The notes beneath the pieces were generated by a model that made no database searches, was not told where the DNA came from, and saw only the letters and a list, made by a program, of their open reading frames with translations. Source: Anthonomus grandis grandis (taxonomy: Eukaryota > Arthropoda > Insecta > Coleoptera > Curculionidae). From it: 64,000 nt of DNA. The position numbers and the translations under genes are program-made. Below, one piece after another: positions 45,150 to 56,219 of the stretch (position 1 is its first letter; each line of letters starts with the position of its first letter). The DNA lies in NCBI RefSeq assembly GCF_022605725.1, contig NC_065557.1, positions 22,571,256-22,635,255 of the forward strand, in the 5' to 3' direction.

Positions 45150-46960
45150 CCTAGTTAAAAAGCCCTTGACTACAGCGAAGCGCAAAGAAAAGTAGACCGA
45201 TTTTGCAGGTTCCAATCCCACTTCATTTGAAATCACTCTAAGAACATAACATCCTCAAGCCAGTTTCTGCCTCAATGCTGATATATATGGTCACAAAACT
45301 TCAGTTTATCACTAACAATTCCAAGAAATCTGTTGAAATTATTCATTTCCAATACTTCGTTGTGAATCATTAACTGGTCTGAATATACAAACTTAACAAT
45401 TTAGTCTTATCTATATTTAAAGACAACAGATTAGCATCACACCACTGTTTAACCATTAATAAATCTTCAGAAATTGTTCTTGTTAATGTGCTTTTATTAT
45501 TGTCTGCCCATAAGATGGTGGTGTCATCTGCAAAAGTAGTGAAGATTCCTCTTCTAGAGAAACCCAAGGTCACTTATATATAATAGAAATAAAATGGGAC
45601 CGAGAACTGAACCCTGAGGAACTCCATGGCTCAATACACAAAGTTCAGACAAAGTACCCTTTGATCGAACAGACTGCTTTCTGTTTGACAAAAAAGATTT
45701 CAATTTGATTCGAAGAGCAACTCCCCTAAACCCATGTTTAGAAAGCTTACCGAGCAGCCTACCATGGTTGACACAGTCAAAGGCTTTAGAGAAGTCACAG
45801 AATACCGCTGCAGCAAACTGACCATCATTCAAGCTCAAGTATAATTTCTCCAGGAATTTGAAACATTGTATCACTTGTGCTACTGCACTCTCGAAAACCA
45901 AATTGACATTCACTTATTATGTTATTTTTAGTTAGAAAAGCTACCATTCTTACTTTGACCAGTTTCTCACCTTAGACAGCCAGGGCAAAATTTATGGGCT
46001 CATTTGGTTTGCCACCTTTAAAGAGAGGTGTCACAAGGGAAACCTTAAGATTACTTGGAAATGATGCACTATCAGCAAAAGCATTTATAGCATGAATGAG
46101 CCCAGAACTTTATATTGTTTAACTTTGCAAAACTCTGATGGACAGTTTATCAATCTCAGATGTTTTTTTATTTCGTTCAACAGTTTTTTGATTTCATATG
46201 TATGTGTCAAATAAAACGATTATTGTATAGAGATATTCTGAGTAAATGATAGGGGATTTGAGGATTTATTTGATTTTTGAGTCTCTTTCGCTACTGAGCA
46301 GTAGAACTGATTAAGATTATCTGCATTGATTGGAAATTGACCTGACATTGAGTTTATTATTTATAAAAAGGAGTGTGGGGATGGGGAAGCCGATCCTGGC
46401 GTGGCCCCGACCCACTAAAACCCTTTCCTCTTTCTTTCCCGGTTCCCATTTGGGACTGCGTTCAGCATTACTTCAAATGGGGGGAGGTCCTGTTTCTATT
46501 CTAGAGTCCTCTCGTCTTTGCTCTTTATTTCCATTATTTCATGTATCATCTGAGTAATCATTGACCATTTTTCAGGGGTTTTGAGCATTTCTGCAACTAG
46601 ACTTTCAGGGGCTAGACTAGATTCTATATCGCGGTAACAACTATTTCTTTGATCGGTCCATCTTGGGCAGTAGAAAATGGTATGCTCTGGTGTATCGTTT
46701 TCCCCGCAGTAGAAGCATTCGTCGTCGTCCGTCTTTCCAATAGAACGTGTGAAGTCTCTAAAGCTGCCATGTCCGGTCATTAATAATATTAGTTATTTAT
46801 TAATTTTTATTATCCCTTAGTTCATTAATAATACTCCAGTTTTCCTTTGCTTTATGGACTCTATTTTCATAATAAAGTTGCTTGGATTTCGTCTTGTTTT
46901 CCTATAAATCTTTCTGTATGTATTAAAATAAGTATGAAACTAGGGATTAGTGGTATATTT
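45150..46960 (-). pseudogene. Jockey/CR1-like retrotransposon, split by an R1-like fragment
   Basis: On the - strand from about 46920: the linker ENKTKSKQLYYENRVHKAK with WSIINELRDN (46860-46810), then the foreign R1-like piece (46365-46795). After it come the reverse transcriptase palm with FCDFSKAFDCVNHGRLLGKL (about 45795), SHGVPQGSVLGPILFLLYIS (about 45620) and FTTFADDTTILWAD (about 45535-45500). The thumb piece NRFLGIVSDKLKFCDHI follows near 45330-45280. All catalytic aspartates are present but frames change at 45915, 45560 and 45370. It lies antisense to the host MANBAL-like gene, right after another copy of the same type. Confidence 0.85.
46365..46795 (-). mobile_element. R1/TRAS-like retrotransposon 3' fragment inserted in the jockey copy
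   Basis: The open frame on the - strand (46780-46496) begins MTGHGSFRDFTRSIGKTDDD and carries a zinc-binding cluster CFYCGENDTPEHTIFYCPRW, which closes the ORF2 protein of R1/TRAS elements. It is followed by a GC-rich, C-rich 3' untranslated region. Direct repeats of TTATTTAT lie at 46357-46364 and 46793-46800 and may be the target duplication, though they are AT-rich. The 5' part of the element is truncated. Confidence 0.78.
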
Positions 46961-48725
46961 TCTGAAAGTGTGTAGAAATCTTAAATTAGTTGATGAGGTT
47001 TTAAGACCATGGGATTACACATGGTTGTGTAATTTGTGGTTTGGATGTTTCTGCAAGGAATAATATGATTTTGTTAATAATAGTTTCTTTAATGTTTTTC
47101 GAAATTTCCTTGCACAGTGTTATTTTCTTCTAGGCATTATTATTAAGGCACACAGTCTCCAAAATTAAAATGCGATACAATGTTAGAACAAAGTGATTAA
47201 GGAACAGTGGTCTACACGACTGTCGAATTTTTGCACAACACATCGCACTCAGTACCCGTTTTTTGTAATGAGAATACTGAGTGAAACAAGGAATTTACTT
47301 TTTACTTTTAAGGGTTCAGCAATGTAGAGACCCAGGAACTTTGCAGTACATGAATGGAACAATGTTTTATTGTTCAAAGATATGTCACCTAAGTCGCACT
47401 TAAAGTTCAGAATATTAGTTTGGAAATATTGAGCACGAGACTGTTGGAATTACACCGTTCCTCCAGACACTGCATATCGCGAACAATTGCACACTTCAAC
47501 CTTTGAGGATCCCTGTCATACCAACGTATTGGTATCATCTGCAACAACCGTGAAGTCTCCACTAATGTTCAATCAAGGCAAATCATTAAGGTAGAAGGGG
47601 ATCCAAGTCTGACACCAAAAGAAATAGGAAATTCGAGAATGTAATGCATACGAGGAACATGAATTATTAAACAAAACCCTCTACTTACGATCTGATAGGT
47701 AAGAGAAAAACCACTTCAGGCCGAGTCCTCAGAAGCCATAAATTTCCAGCTTACTTAACATGGTTGGATGGTGCACGTAATCGAAAGCTGTCGACATATC
47801 ACAGAATGCCGAAGCTACAATGTCAACTGTATTGAGCCTGAGATACAGCTCACCAAGAACCCCAAACATAGCATTACCTGTGTTTCTAGAATTTAGAAAT
47901 CCAAACAGATGCGGATCAAGCAGTTTATGAGTGTAGAGAAGTGAAACGACCCTCACCTTAACCAGCTTCTCCACATTCTTTCCTAGCACAGAAAGCAATG
48001 CTATAGAACGAAAATTGCAAGATTCATTCAGATAACCTTTCTTGAGAATTGGAACAATATTAGCTCTCTTAATACAAGCAGAAAATAGGCCATTTGTAAA
48101 AGACTTATTCATTACATGAGCTAAACAAACTAGGGCCGGTGTAGGTAAAGTTTTAATGACACTTAATGGCAACTTGTCCCATTCTGTTCTTTATCTCTTT
48201 GAATATGGATTTAATTTCCCCAGCATCAGTGGATAAAAAAAAAATACGTTTCTGGTACATTAATATGAGTTAGAAAATGCTCAGGTGGCACGGTATGTGG
48301 GAGGTTGTTTGAGAGGTTAGATGCCATGGAGCAGAAGCACAGATTTACAGAGTATTCTGTATGCATTTAGATGATCAGCCTTTTAAGATACTAGGTATAG
48401 CAATGTGGTCGCGCTTACCCCGCAGAGAATTGACGTGATTGATGTTTTTAGTTTATTAGAAGCATTTTTAATTTTCCCCGATAAATAAAGAGATTTGGCT
48501 CCTTTCAGAGTGGATCTGTAAATATTCCTGTAGTTATTGAAGTAATTCATAAAGTAAATATTATGTTATGAAAATTTTCTTATGGAATGTAAAGATCTCG
48601 TATTTTTGGCTGCAACTTTTATTCCCCTTGTATACCAAGGTTTCTTTTTCTTCTTTTTTATAACAACTAAAGGAAAAGCGTTAGGAAATCATAAAACTTT
48701 TGTGCACCAACTGCCATTAGCGTCA
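46961..48725 (-). pseudogene. Second jockey/CR1-like retrotransposon copy
   Basis: Starting at about 48650 on the - strand the frames give the linker (TRGIKVAAKNTRSL-like) and, from 48172, a 147-codon open stretch: KRANIVPILKKGYLNESCNF, KVRVVSLLYTHKLL and FCDMSTAFDYVHHPTMLSKL. This is the fingers and palm region, with the catalytic Asp in FCDMS replacing the usual CDFSKAFD form. Beyond 47729 the thumb side is broken: WFFSYLSDRK, VVADDT (catalytic box, about 47530) and FLGLYIAEPLKVKSKFLV follow in decayed form. The end merges into the next copy near 46960. Same orientation as that copy; possibly two independent insertions of one family. Confidence 0.8.
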
Positions 48726-49378
48726 ACATGAAAAGAATGAATATCAGCAAGATGTTATTTTGAATAATTTTCCTTTTTAACGTTTAGTACAAGACACAGA
48801 ACAGAAAATTTACACCAAATAAAAAACAGAAAAAGATGTAAAATGTTTGTCAAACGTCAACAAATACAAACTATGCAAATAAAAATTTAATTTTACAATT
48901 TAAATACGCTTTTAGTTTAATAATTGAATAATAGTTCGTTTTCACTTACTATCGATTTTCTTGAAAACGTTTATTTGTTTAAAAAAAATGCGAGAGGCAA
49001 CTATCTGAGGTTTCTTCCTAGGGAACTCAATCGTAGTGTATAAAATGAAAAAAAATTAGCAAAAGTTAAAAAAATTAAATTTCAGAAAATGTTTTCCTTA
49101 GCTGTAGATTATTTATTTATTCACCCCCTTGAACCTGAGTTGCCACATTTTTGAAGTAAGAAGTACCTAGAACTTTCACAAAAAAATAAAATCTACAAGT
49201 TTAACTACGTTTGAGGCACAATTGTAGCCCTTTAAAAAAATATGATTTTTTGATGCAACTTGCATTGGCTGTTTCTTGAGGGGAATGAATTTTAACTAAC
49301 CTTATATAAAATGTTAACAGTAAAGTCATATAATACTGAGCTTAAAATACACATACATTAAAATATTTAACTTTGCAG

Positions 49379-49480
49379 GAGAGCGAGGATGATAGTTCCA
49401 CTCAAAGTACTCCTCAGAATACCCCTAGAAGGCCATATCACCGAAGTGGCAGAAAAGTCGAGAAAAAGAAGAGACGTTGA
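49379..49480 (+). CDS. MANBAL/anon-73B1 family membrane protein, exon 2
   Basis: The acceptor CTTTGCAG precedes an in-phase exon encoding ESEDDSSTQSTPQNTP, a Ser/Thr/Pro-rich acidic linker, and the basic ending GRKVEKKKRR before TGA at 49478-49480. A Lys/Arg-rich tail of this kind closes both MANBAL and anon-73B1. Basic residues after a single membrane span would place the tail on the cytosolic side by the positive-inside rule. Joined with exon 1 the protein has 83 residues and no disruption, so the gene looks functional. Confidence 0.8.
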   Translation, partial: ESEDDSSTQSTPQNTPRRPYHRSGRKVEKKKRR

Positions 49481-50814
49481 TGCCCTTATTTCAAATAAGT
49501 TGGTTTTCTTTTGATAAATCTATGGGTACATTTATGTTGGAGCTAAGAAGTCGTTTTTATTTTTGTTTTGGCAGCTTCTTTATGTGAATAGCAATTAGAC
49601 ATTTTCGCGATTATAAAACTAATTTAATAATTCCAAGAGTAACATTTTCTCGTAATGTCTTAAGTTAAATAACGTTATAAGTTTATTTTCCCTTGATGCT
49701 TCATTTCCCTAGAATGCATGCTATTTCGGGTTAGCCTTGGATGCCAAATTATATTCAGATTAAGCGTTTTCAATGTTTTTCCTCCCTATTCATATATTAG
49801 TAATTTACCATTTTACCATATCATTTTTTTTAAATAATGTATATTATGAAAATTCTGCTTTTATTTCCTTGAGACGAAAACGTTACAAATTAGTTGACGG
49901 GTTCGAAAGTTTTTTTCAGACCCTCTAAGGCCGAAAATTAAAACACTTAACAATGTAGCTTTTCATATTTTGCTAGGTGTAATACACTAACTTTACTAGA
50001 TAGAGTACTAATAGTACAGATTAATTAATTTTAGTATATTTGAACGCGTGAATGCTGTGCAGTCTATATATTTTTATCATCAATGTCAAAGATATATTCA
50101 GTAATTATTTTTTTTAGGGTATTGTCAAGGTACTTTTATTAGGTGTTGTTAACCGCTAGTATCAGATATAATTTGTATTGAACAAAAGAGACATTTCTTT
50201 TCATTATTTTTATTAATGGCGTTTTTAATACAGTAAATATTATATTCAGTTGAACAATATAAGTCTAGTCCTATAAAATATATATTGTAATGATTCAGTA
50301 AATATACAATATACATGGTGTAACATTTGAATATAAATAATAAGAATATATAATCAAAATAGTTACACGTTTTATTTATTGATAAATATACACCTGAACC
50401 CTATATGTTAAAAATTATTTCAATTTACGTTTATTATAAACATGAATAGACAATTTAAATGATTGACAGCCACAATATAGAATGGTGTATTATCAATAAA
50501 CTTCTCGAGTCAAAAAAAGAGCTCATATTTAATTAATACCTACTGTTAAATATTATATTGAATGATTATTGATTTTTTAATGATACTTTTTTTAGGGTAA
50601 ATAGTACGCTCAAATTGCTAAAAACTGCATGAAAGTGCTCTTTCCTTAACTCATTTACCATATACTATAATAGTATAAAATGGAACAAATGAGGTAAACA
50701 TAAAAGATCACCCGTAGACAGGGAATCACAGCCCCACTAGTTGGATTAGAGGTCTAGACTAACCTCTAGTCTAGTCCAGTCTTCTATTTTACCCTGCGCT
50801 GTCTGATGGTATTC
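49481..50814. other. 3' side of the MANBAL-like gene and spacer
   Basis: Probably the MANBAL-like 3' untranslated region followed by AT-rich DNA; no further gene seen. Confidence 0.4.
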
Positions 50815-50864
50815 TTACTGTTGTTGAGACCATTGCTGCTTTTTTGGAGGACGAGACGAATTTC
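50815..50864 (-). CDS. Candidate distant terminal exon, phase-compatible with the squid gene
   Basis: On the - strand an acceptor (TATGTATTTCAG) is followed by GA and then an open frame NSSRPPKKQQWSQQQ ending in TAA at 50815-50817. The exon starts with two bases that complete a split codon. The squid-type exon at 62032-62097 ends with a single G, so joining gives Gly, exactly as with the regular last exon at 60204-60283. The Pro/Lys/Gln-rich ending would suit an hnRNP tail. The distance from the donor is 11 kb and the exon is short, so chance is a real alternative. Confidence 0.3.
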
Positions 50865-51655
50865 CTGAAATACATATAATATTAAATATAGTTTTATAAA
50901 ATGTCTAATTATTTGGGAGCTTTTAATATGACTTTTATGATGATTAATGAATGAAAATGTAAATGTTATCTAATTTTAAAGGAAGAATGATCAAAAATAT
51001 TACTATTTTTTGTTTCGATAATTATTTCAATTTTTGACTAATTCCTATTTTATCACTAATACCCATTTTAAACAACTTAGTAACCAACATATAAAGTCCT
51101 AAAAAAAGGTGTATTTTTTTAAAACTGGCAGATCTAGAAGAAAATAATGTTTAAATATTAGCCTCTTGTCGCAACACTTCAGATAGATCGTTCAAACTTC
51201 GGCTCAACCGGATGCTAACATATAACAACCAGGCAAAACTGAAGATACCTATTATAGTAATTTTAACTTTGGATGCTCTTCTTACAATAAAGTTAATTAT
51301 TATAGTCTTTAGTTATAATAAAGTTCATACAAACAGGAATTAATAAACCTATCCTCCCCTGCCTTTTTCCCCCAATATGATTGATTTGTTGTACTACCCG
51401 AATGATTCCAACAAAAATATGTAATTTAGCCAGAAACAAAATCATTATGATTCAACGCCTTACCTTTAAAAGCTCTAATGAAACGCAAAAATTATTTGAT
51501 TATTGCCATTATTGTTAAAAATTGTGGTCTAAAAGGAGTTTTTCTTTTTGTAATTAATTTTAAAATTATGTCGTAAATTAGTCAAGATTATCCCATTAAT
51601 ATTCAGGGAAAACATTATGGAGTGAAATATGTTTCCTAAAGGCGTGAGCTATATA
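50865..51655. other. AT-rich spacer before the LTR element
   Basis: No recognised feature. Confidence 0.4.
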
Positions 51656-51659
51656 TGTA

Positions 51660-51889
51660 TGTTAGCTTTAGTATAAGGGTTCCCGCTCTCGATGATGACG
51701 TCAACCTTAAATCGCTTTCTCGGCAATCCATTGAAGCCAAGATTATGCTTAGGTCGCATTTAATTTTTGATTTCGTTAGATTTTGCGAAGTCAGTAGTCG
51801 TCGCGCTCTTGACTTGATAAATCGTGTAATAAAAGGAATTTGAGTAAATTTGTTTTATTTAAAATAAAAGAATTAACTTAAAATCTAAT
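51660..51889 (+). repeat. 5' LTR of the gypsy-type element
   Basis: It starts TGTTAGCTTTAGTATAAGGG and ends AATTAACTTAAAATCTAAT, about 230 bp. The 3' LTR (55752-56215) shares the start, the GAAGTCAGTAGTCGT segment and the end, but lacks about 30 bp in its first part and carries an inserted block. Confidence 0.82.
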
Positions 51890-52080
51890 ATCAGAAGTGG
51901 GATACTCTCCATAACCTCGACGTGTTTGGAGAAAGACCTACCAAAATCTGTGATTTTTGTGATAGTGCGAGTACTTTGAGTTAAAAAAAATAACTGACGG
52001 AAGTTCTCGTAATTCGGCTTCTACCAGGTGAATTGCCAACTAACCAAGAAAGTTCAATAAGGAGAAAATGATGCAGATGA

Positions 52081-52950
52081 AATTTTGTCAACCCTGGCCA
52101 ACGCCCAAGCAACGCAAACATCGCAGGCGCAGGTCGGAGTAGCGCCATCTACGTGGTAAGTTCTGGGTCCGATATACTAAATGCTGCATATTCTCTGCCT
52201 ATAATTAGCCCATATTCTCGGTTGAGCACATTTGATCCCGATGACGGACCATTTACAATGACAGAATGAATGGATGACGTCACAAGAACTCAACAAAACC
52301 TTGGACTATCAGATACCGTAGTTGTTTTGAAAGCAGCAGATGCTTTGCGTAAACGAGCTGCGCGATTTTATAAACATTCGAAATCGGTTGTCCGTGATTG
52401 GGCATTATTTCGGCGCGATTTTGACATTGTTTTTCCGGAACAGGGAACATCTAATACGCGAGTGCGTGCATGCCTATCAATAGTCAGCTCAAGCCTTGAT
52501 TCTCTGGTTGAATATGGAAATGCCAAACTAGCATCTATTAGACGATTTTTTATTCTGATTTTCCCTGGAATGTAATTTTAAGTATCATCGAATACGACAT
52601 ACGAAATATTAATGTAAAATCCGGCATCTGTAGTCTCCCATATGTCAAGCAGATTTACTAAAATCGTTGGCTGCCTGTGATGCTCGTCGTAATAATGAAG
52701 TACACTTACGAGTATGTAATTAGCAAGCATGAGAAGTTATACTTTCGTGATGATCATCACACAACTTTTAAAGGAAAGTGCCGAAAATGTCATCGTTATG
52801 GTCACAAGGAAATAGACTGTAAAGACATGATTAAAAAAACATTTCAGCTCAATGAGTCTGTGCAACAAGTATATAAGACCCAATCACAAAACTTTTACCT
52901 TAATAAAAAAATTTACACACTCTCAAAAACTGGGACATACTGAAGATGTT
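52081..52950 (+). pseudogene. gag of the gypsy-type element
   Basis: The capsid-like stretch is open from 52270 to 52575 (LRKRAARFYKHSKSVVRDWA, then FRRDFDIVFPEQ). After a break, a retroviral-type zinc knuckle follows at 52779-52820: CRKCHRYGHKEIDC, a perfect CX2CX4HX4C. It would package the element RNA. Two frame interruptions separate capsid and knuckle, so no complete Gag can be made. Confidence 0.75.
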
Positions 52951-53059
52951 TGGTACAGTAAACATGAAATGTTAAAAAAAGTTATGCTAACTCGAAAGAC
53001 CCGTTTTACCCGATCTTTTTTTCTAGCAACATTAACAAATAAAGATATCCGAAACATCA

Positions 53060-55370
53060 TATTTAGTGGATACAGGTGCTGATGTGTCTCTATTACATGC
53101 AAGTGTTGCTAATAACTTAAATTTAAAGATTCAACCGGATTTTGAATGTTTGACAGGAATAGGAAGCTGTGTTACAAAAACTATTACTAGGTCTAGTGCC
53201 TTAATGTTCACACCGACTATGACTTTAGAAGTAGACTTTTTGGTTCTTCCAGATGGATCCATTCCGGGTGGCCACATTGACCTTATAGGTCTTGATGTGC
53301 TGAAACGACCAGGTATCAACATAGAAATAATACCAGTTAACGTAGAGGTGGTATTTGACACATTGACCATCACACGTGTGGCTTATAATGAACAAGATTT
53401 AGATCTGTCAGAAGTGGAAGAGCTACTATAAAATTAATTTTTAAAAGTGCTCAGTGAAAGAATTCTAGTTAAACACAAATTATAAACAAACAATTACAAG
53501 ACGGAATTATTCGACCAAGTGAATCTGCTTACGCTAGCCCAATTGTGCTAGTCAAGAAAAGGAACGGAGACACTAGACTGTGTGTCGATTTTCGGGCTGT
53601 AAGCAAATTGGTATTACGTAATAATTATCCTATTCCCGTATTCAAGATCAGATTAACGGTCTTGCAGACGCTGTTTATTTTTGTACACTTGACATAAAAT
53701 CAGGTTGAAATTGAAGAAGGCCGGATTTGTGTTAAACTTAGCAAATACCTTTTTTATTTAAATATCTCTGAAATATTTGGATGTCATCATTGAAGGTGGC
53801 AAGGTTAAACCAAGTGCCAGAAAAGTTGTTACCTTAGCACACACTATGGCTCCCCAAGATGTAAAAGGCATACGGCAACTCTTCGGACTAGCTAGACATT
53901 TTCGCCACTTTGTTAAGAACTTTTCGGCTTTAACTGCACTAATATCAAGGTTGTTACGGAAAGGAGAAGTACTTGCGTGGACAGATAAATGCGAGGCAAT
54001 TCGTATGGATTTAATAAAGCGGTTAACCGGATACCCGACTTTAAAAATATTTAATTCTTGTTTGCAAACTGAGCTTCATACAAATGCAAGTGCATTCGGA
54101 TTAAGGGCAGTGTTAATGCAAAGAGGCTCAGATCACCTTATGCATCCAGTGGCTTATTACAGCAGGCGCACTACCGAGTGTAAGTCTCGTAATTACTCAT
54201 ATGATTTCTCGAAACCCTGACAATTGTCAACATCAGCAACACAATATTTTCGTGCCTATTTGTATGGTATTAAATTCGAGATTTTACACAGATTGTAATT
54301 CCGAATTCCGTACGTGCCACAGCTCTAAAAAAAGAGTTACTCCCTCGAATTGCAAGGTGGTGGATTAAGCTACAGAATTGTGACTTCAAAATTGAATATA
54401 GGCAAGGCTATAAAATGGCACATATTGGCTATCATAGCAGAAATTTTCCAGAAAAGAGAATTTTGGTATCGCGTATTTAAAAAGTAGTGATAAACGTCAG
54501 AAGACTTATGCAAAATATGCCTGTATACGTAACTGTATAAATACGTAAATATGACTGTGCTCTAGGAAAGTCACATACCAAAAAGAAGTGACATATCTTA
54601 GCAGAAAACTAAACTGGCGCATTGATCATGCTAGACCACTTGTCAAGTCGAAGAAGTGTACACAAATATTGGTGATTATTGATGCTTTTACAAAATATGT
54701 TTGATTTTGTCCAATTAAACAGAAAACCACTAACTGTACATTAAATGCTTTATCTGCAGTTTTTACCGAAATTGGGGCTTCTTAGCGCATTATAGCTGAC
54801 CGTGCAACCGCCTTTCAGTCAAAAACATTTAAAGATTTTCTACATGATCATTCAGTAGAATTACATTTAATTGCCACTGGTGTACCACGCGGTAATGGAC
54901 AAGTGGAACGTGTAATGCGTACCCTATTTAATGGTATGAGAACTACGCTGAATGATCAGAATGAAAAGAATTGACAATTTTACCCGATTTAGAAGATGAT
55001 ATGAACGTCACTATTAATAAATCAAGTGGTTATGCAGGAGTATTATTAATGTTTGCTGAAAATCGCCGTTTCCAAGCAACTACGCAGCTGTTGACCAATA
55101 TTCCATATCAAAATGAGGTCACCGACGAGGAGACGGTGCGAACGAATGTAAGCAACTTAGGAAGCAAAAAGTTCATTCAAGTTGGGGATAAAGTGGTAAT
55201 TGAAAATAGTAAAGTCGCTTGTGGTGGAAAATTAAAACAAAAATTTAAAGGTGCCGATGAGGTCACTCATTGTTTGCCGAATGACAGATATCCACTTCGA
55301 CATGAAGGTGGTAGAGGCAAAATAACAGTGGCAGCACATAAGCAGCTACGTATGTGGCCTGGCTTGTAAA
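53060..55370 (+). pseudogene. pol of the gypsy-type element (protease, RT, RNase H, integrase)
   Basis: The protease active site VDTGADVSLLHAS is at 53063-53101 in an open stretch to 53431. RT begins with DGIIRPSESAYASPIVLVKK (about 53501), then RLCVDFRAVSKL; the catalytic palm has been deleted near 53700. RNase H follows, with QTELHTNASAFGLRAVLMQR (54066-54125) and HPVAYYSRRTTECKSRNYSY. Integrase keeps the three acidic blocks in order: VIIDAFTKYV (about 54673), IIADRATAFQS (about 54792) and GNGQVERVMRTL (about 54893). A C-terminal chromatin- or DNA-binding tail ends at 55369. Stops occur in nearly every domain. Confidence 0.82.
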
Positions 55371-55751
55371 AACAAATAAATAGTACCTATAAAAGGTGTT
55401 TGTATAATTGAATGTAGGTCCCTAAATTGGATTAGGGCAAATTTATTAAAGCGCAAAAAAAAGGAAATTATTATGATCTTAAGTTTCTTAAATTTTATTT
55501 TAGGCACGACATCTATATTAAATATAGTTCCCTAAATGTGATGGATTTAGGCAAGTTTCTTAAATAACTAAATTTAGGCATCAGCATTAAAAAAAATTGT
55601 AATACATTAAAACAAACATTTTTGAGATCCCTAGACAATAGTTTAGGCAAGCACATTAAGAGATGAGTGTGCTTATTTTGAGATCTTCTAACCATTTAGA
55701 CAGCAGTTTTCTCAGTGTAAGTTAATAAATTAGTAAAAAGTGAAAATGTCG
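55370..55751. other. Untranslated region between pol and the 3' LTR
   Basis: AT-rich, no gene; shows a loose repeat of TTAGGCA-like units (55540-55655). Confidence 0.45.
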
Positions 55752-56215
55752 TGTTAGCTTTAGTATAAGGGCTCTCGATGATGATGTCAACCGCCAAGAT
55801 TATGTTTAGGTTGCATTTAGTTTAATTTTTGATTTGTTTAGATTTTACGAAGTCAGTAGTCGTAGCGCTCTTCACTTGATAAATCGTGTAATAAAAGCAA
55901 TTTGAGGCAATTCGTTGTTATAATTATTGAATTTCATGCCTAAGCAAAACACTCTTCACAAGTGGACCGTCTAATTCTAAGAACCAATAAATAAGAGTCT
56001 GTTTGTAGATATCATATTAGTGATATCCCCTTGAGCCTTTTGAATAGGCATGGTAGGTAGTTTTTTTGGCAGTCGAGAAAAGACCGTGAAAGTAACTTAA
56101 AGCTGAGATTCTGTTTTGTACCAATTTAAATAAATATAATTTTAATCAACCTACCGGGTGTTTTTCTTACATTGTTGTGTTTTATTTAAAATAAAAGAAT
56201 TAACTTAAATCTAAC
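55752..56215 (+). repeat. 3' LTR of the gypsy-type element, enlarged by an insertion
   Basis: The 464-bp LTR matches the 230-bp 5' LTR in its first 150 bases and in its final 40. Between them is a block of about 255 bp (55919-56173) absent from the 5' LTR and bordered by GTTGT on both sides (55914-55918 and 56174-56178). Confidence 0.75.
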
Positions 56216-56219
56216 TGTA

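Larger units (their letters stand above)
42562..49378 (+). other. Intron of the MANBAL-like gene
   Basis: A 6.8-kb intron between GTAATA and TTTGCAG. It holds at least four non-LTR reverse transcriptase copies (described separately). The parts 42562-43480, 44350-45140 and 48730-49378 are AT-rich and show no gene. Confidence 0.75.
51660..56215 (+). mobile_element. Ty3/gypsy-type LTR retrotransposon, degenerate
   Basis: Two related LTRs enclose gag-pol debris, and the four-base duplication TGTA is found at 51656-51659 and 56216-56219. Order of domains is gag with a CCHC knuckle, protease, reverse transcriptase, RNase H and integrase, which is the Ty3/gypsy order. No envelope-like frame is present. 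Just inside the 5' LTR is ATCAGAAGTGGGATAC, where a tRNA primer site would be expected; I do not assign the tRNA. Many stops and an internal deletion in the RT indicate an old copy. Confidence 0.85.

Noticed and set aside
45140..45230. tRNA-like segment with GGTTCCAATCCCA, similar to a B box
   Set aside because: No A box, acceptor stem or cloverleaf can be drawn around it.
50735..50800. CTAG-rich inverted repeats
   Set aside because: Short and interrupted; explained by low-complexity CTAG runs.
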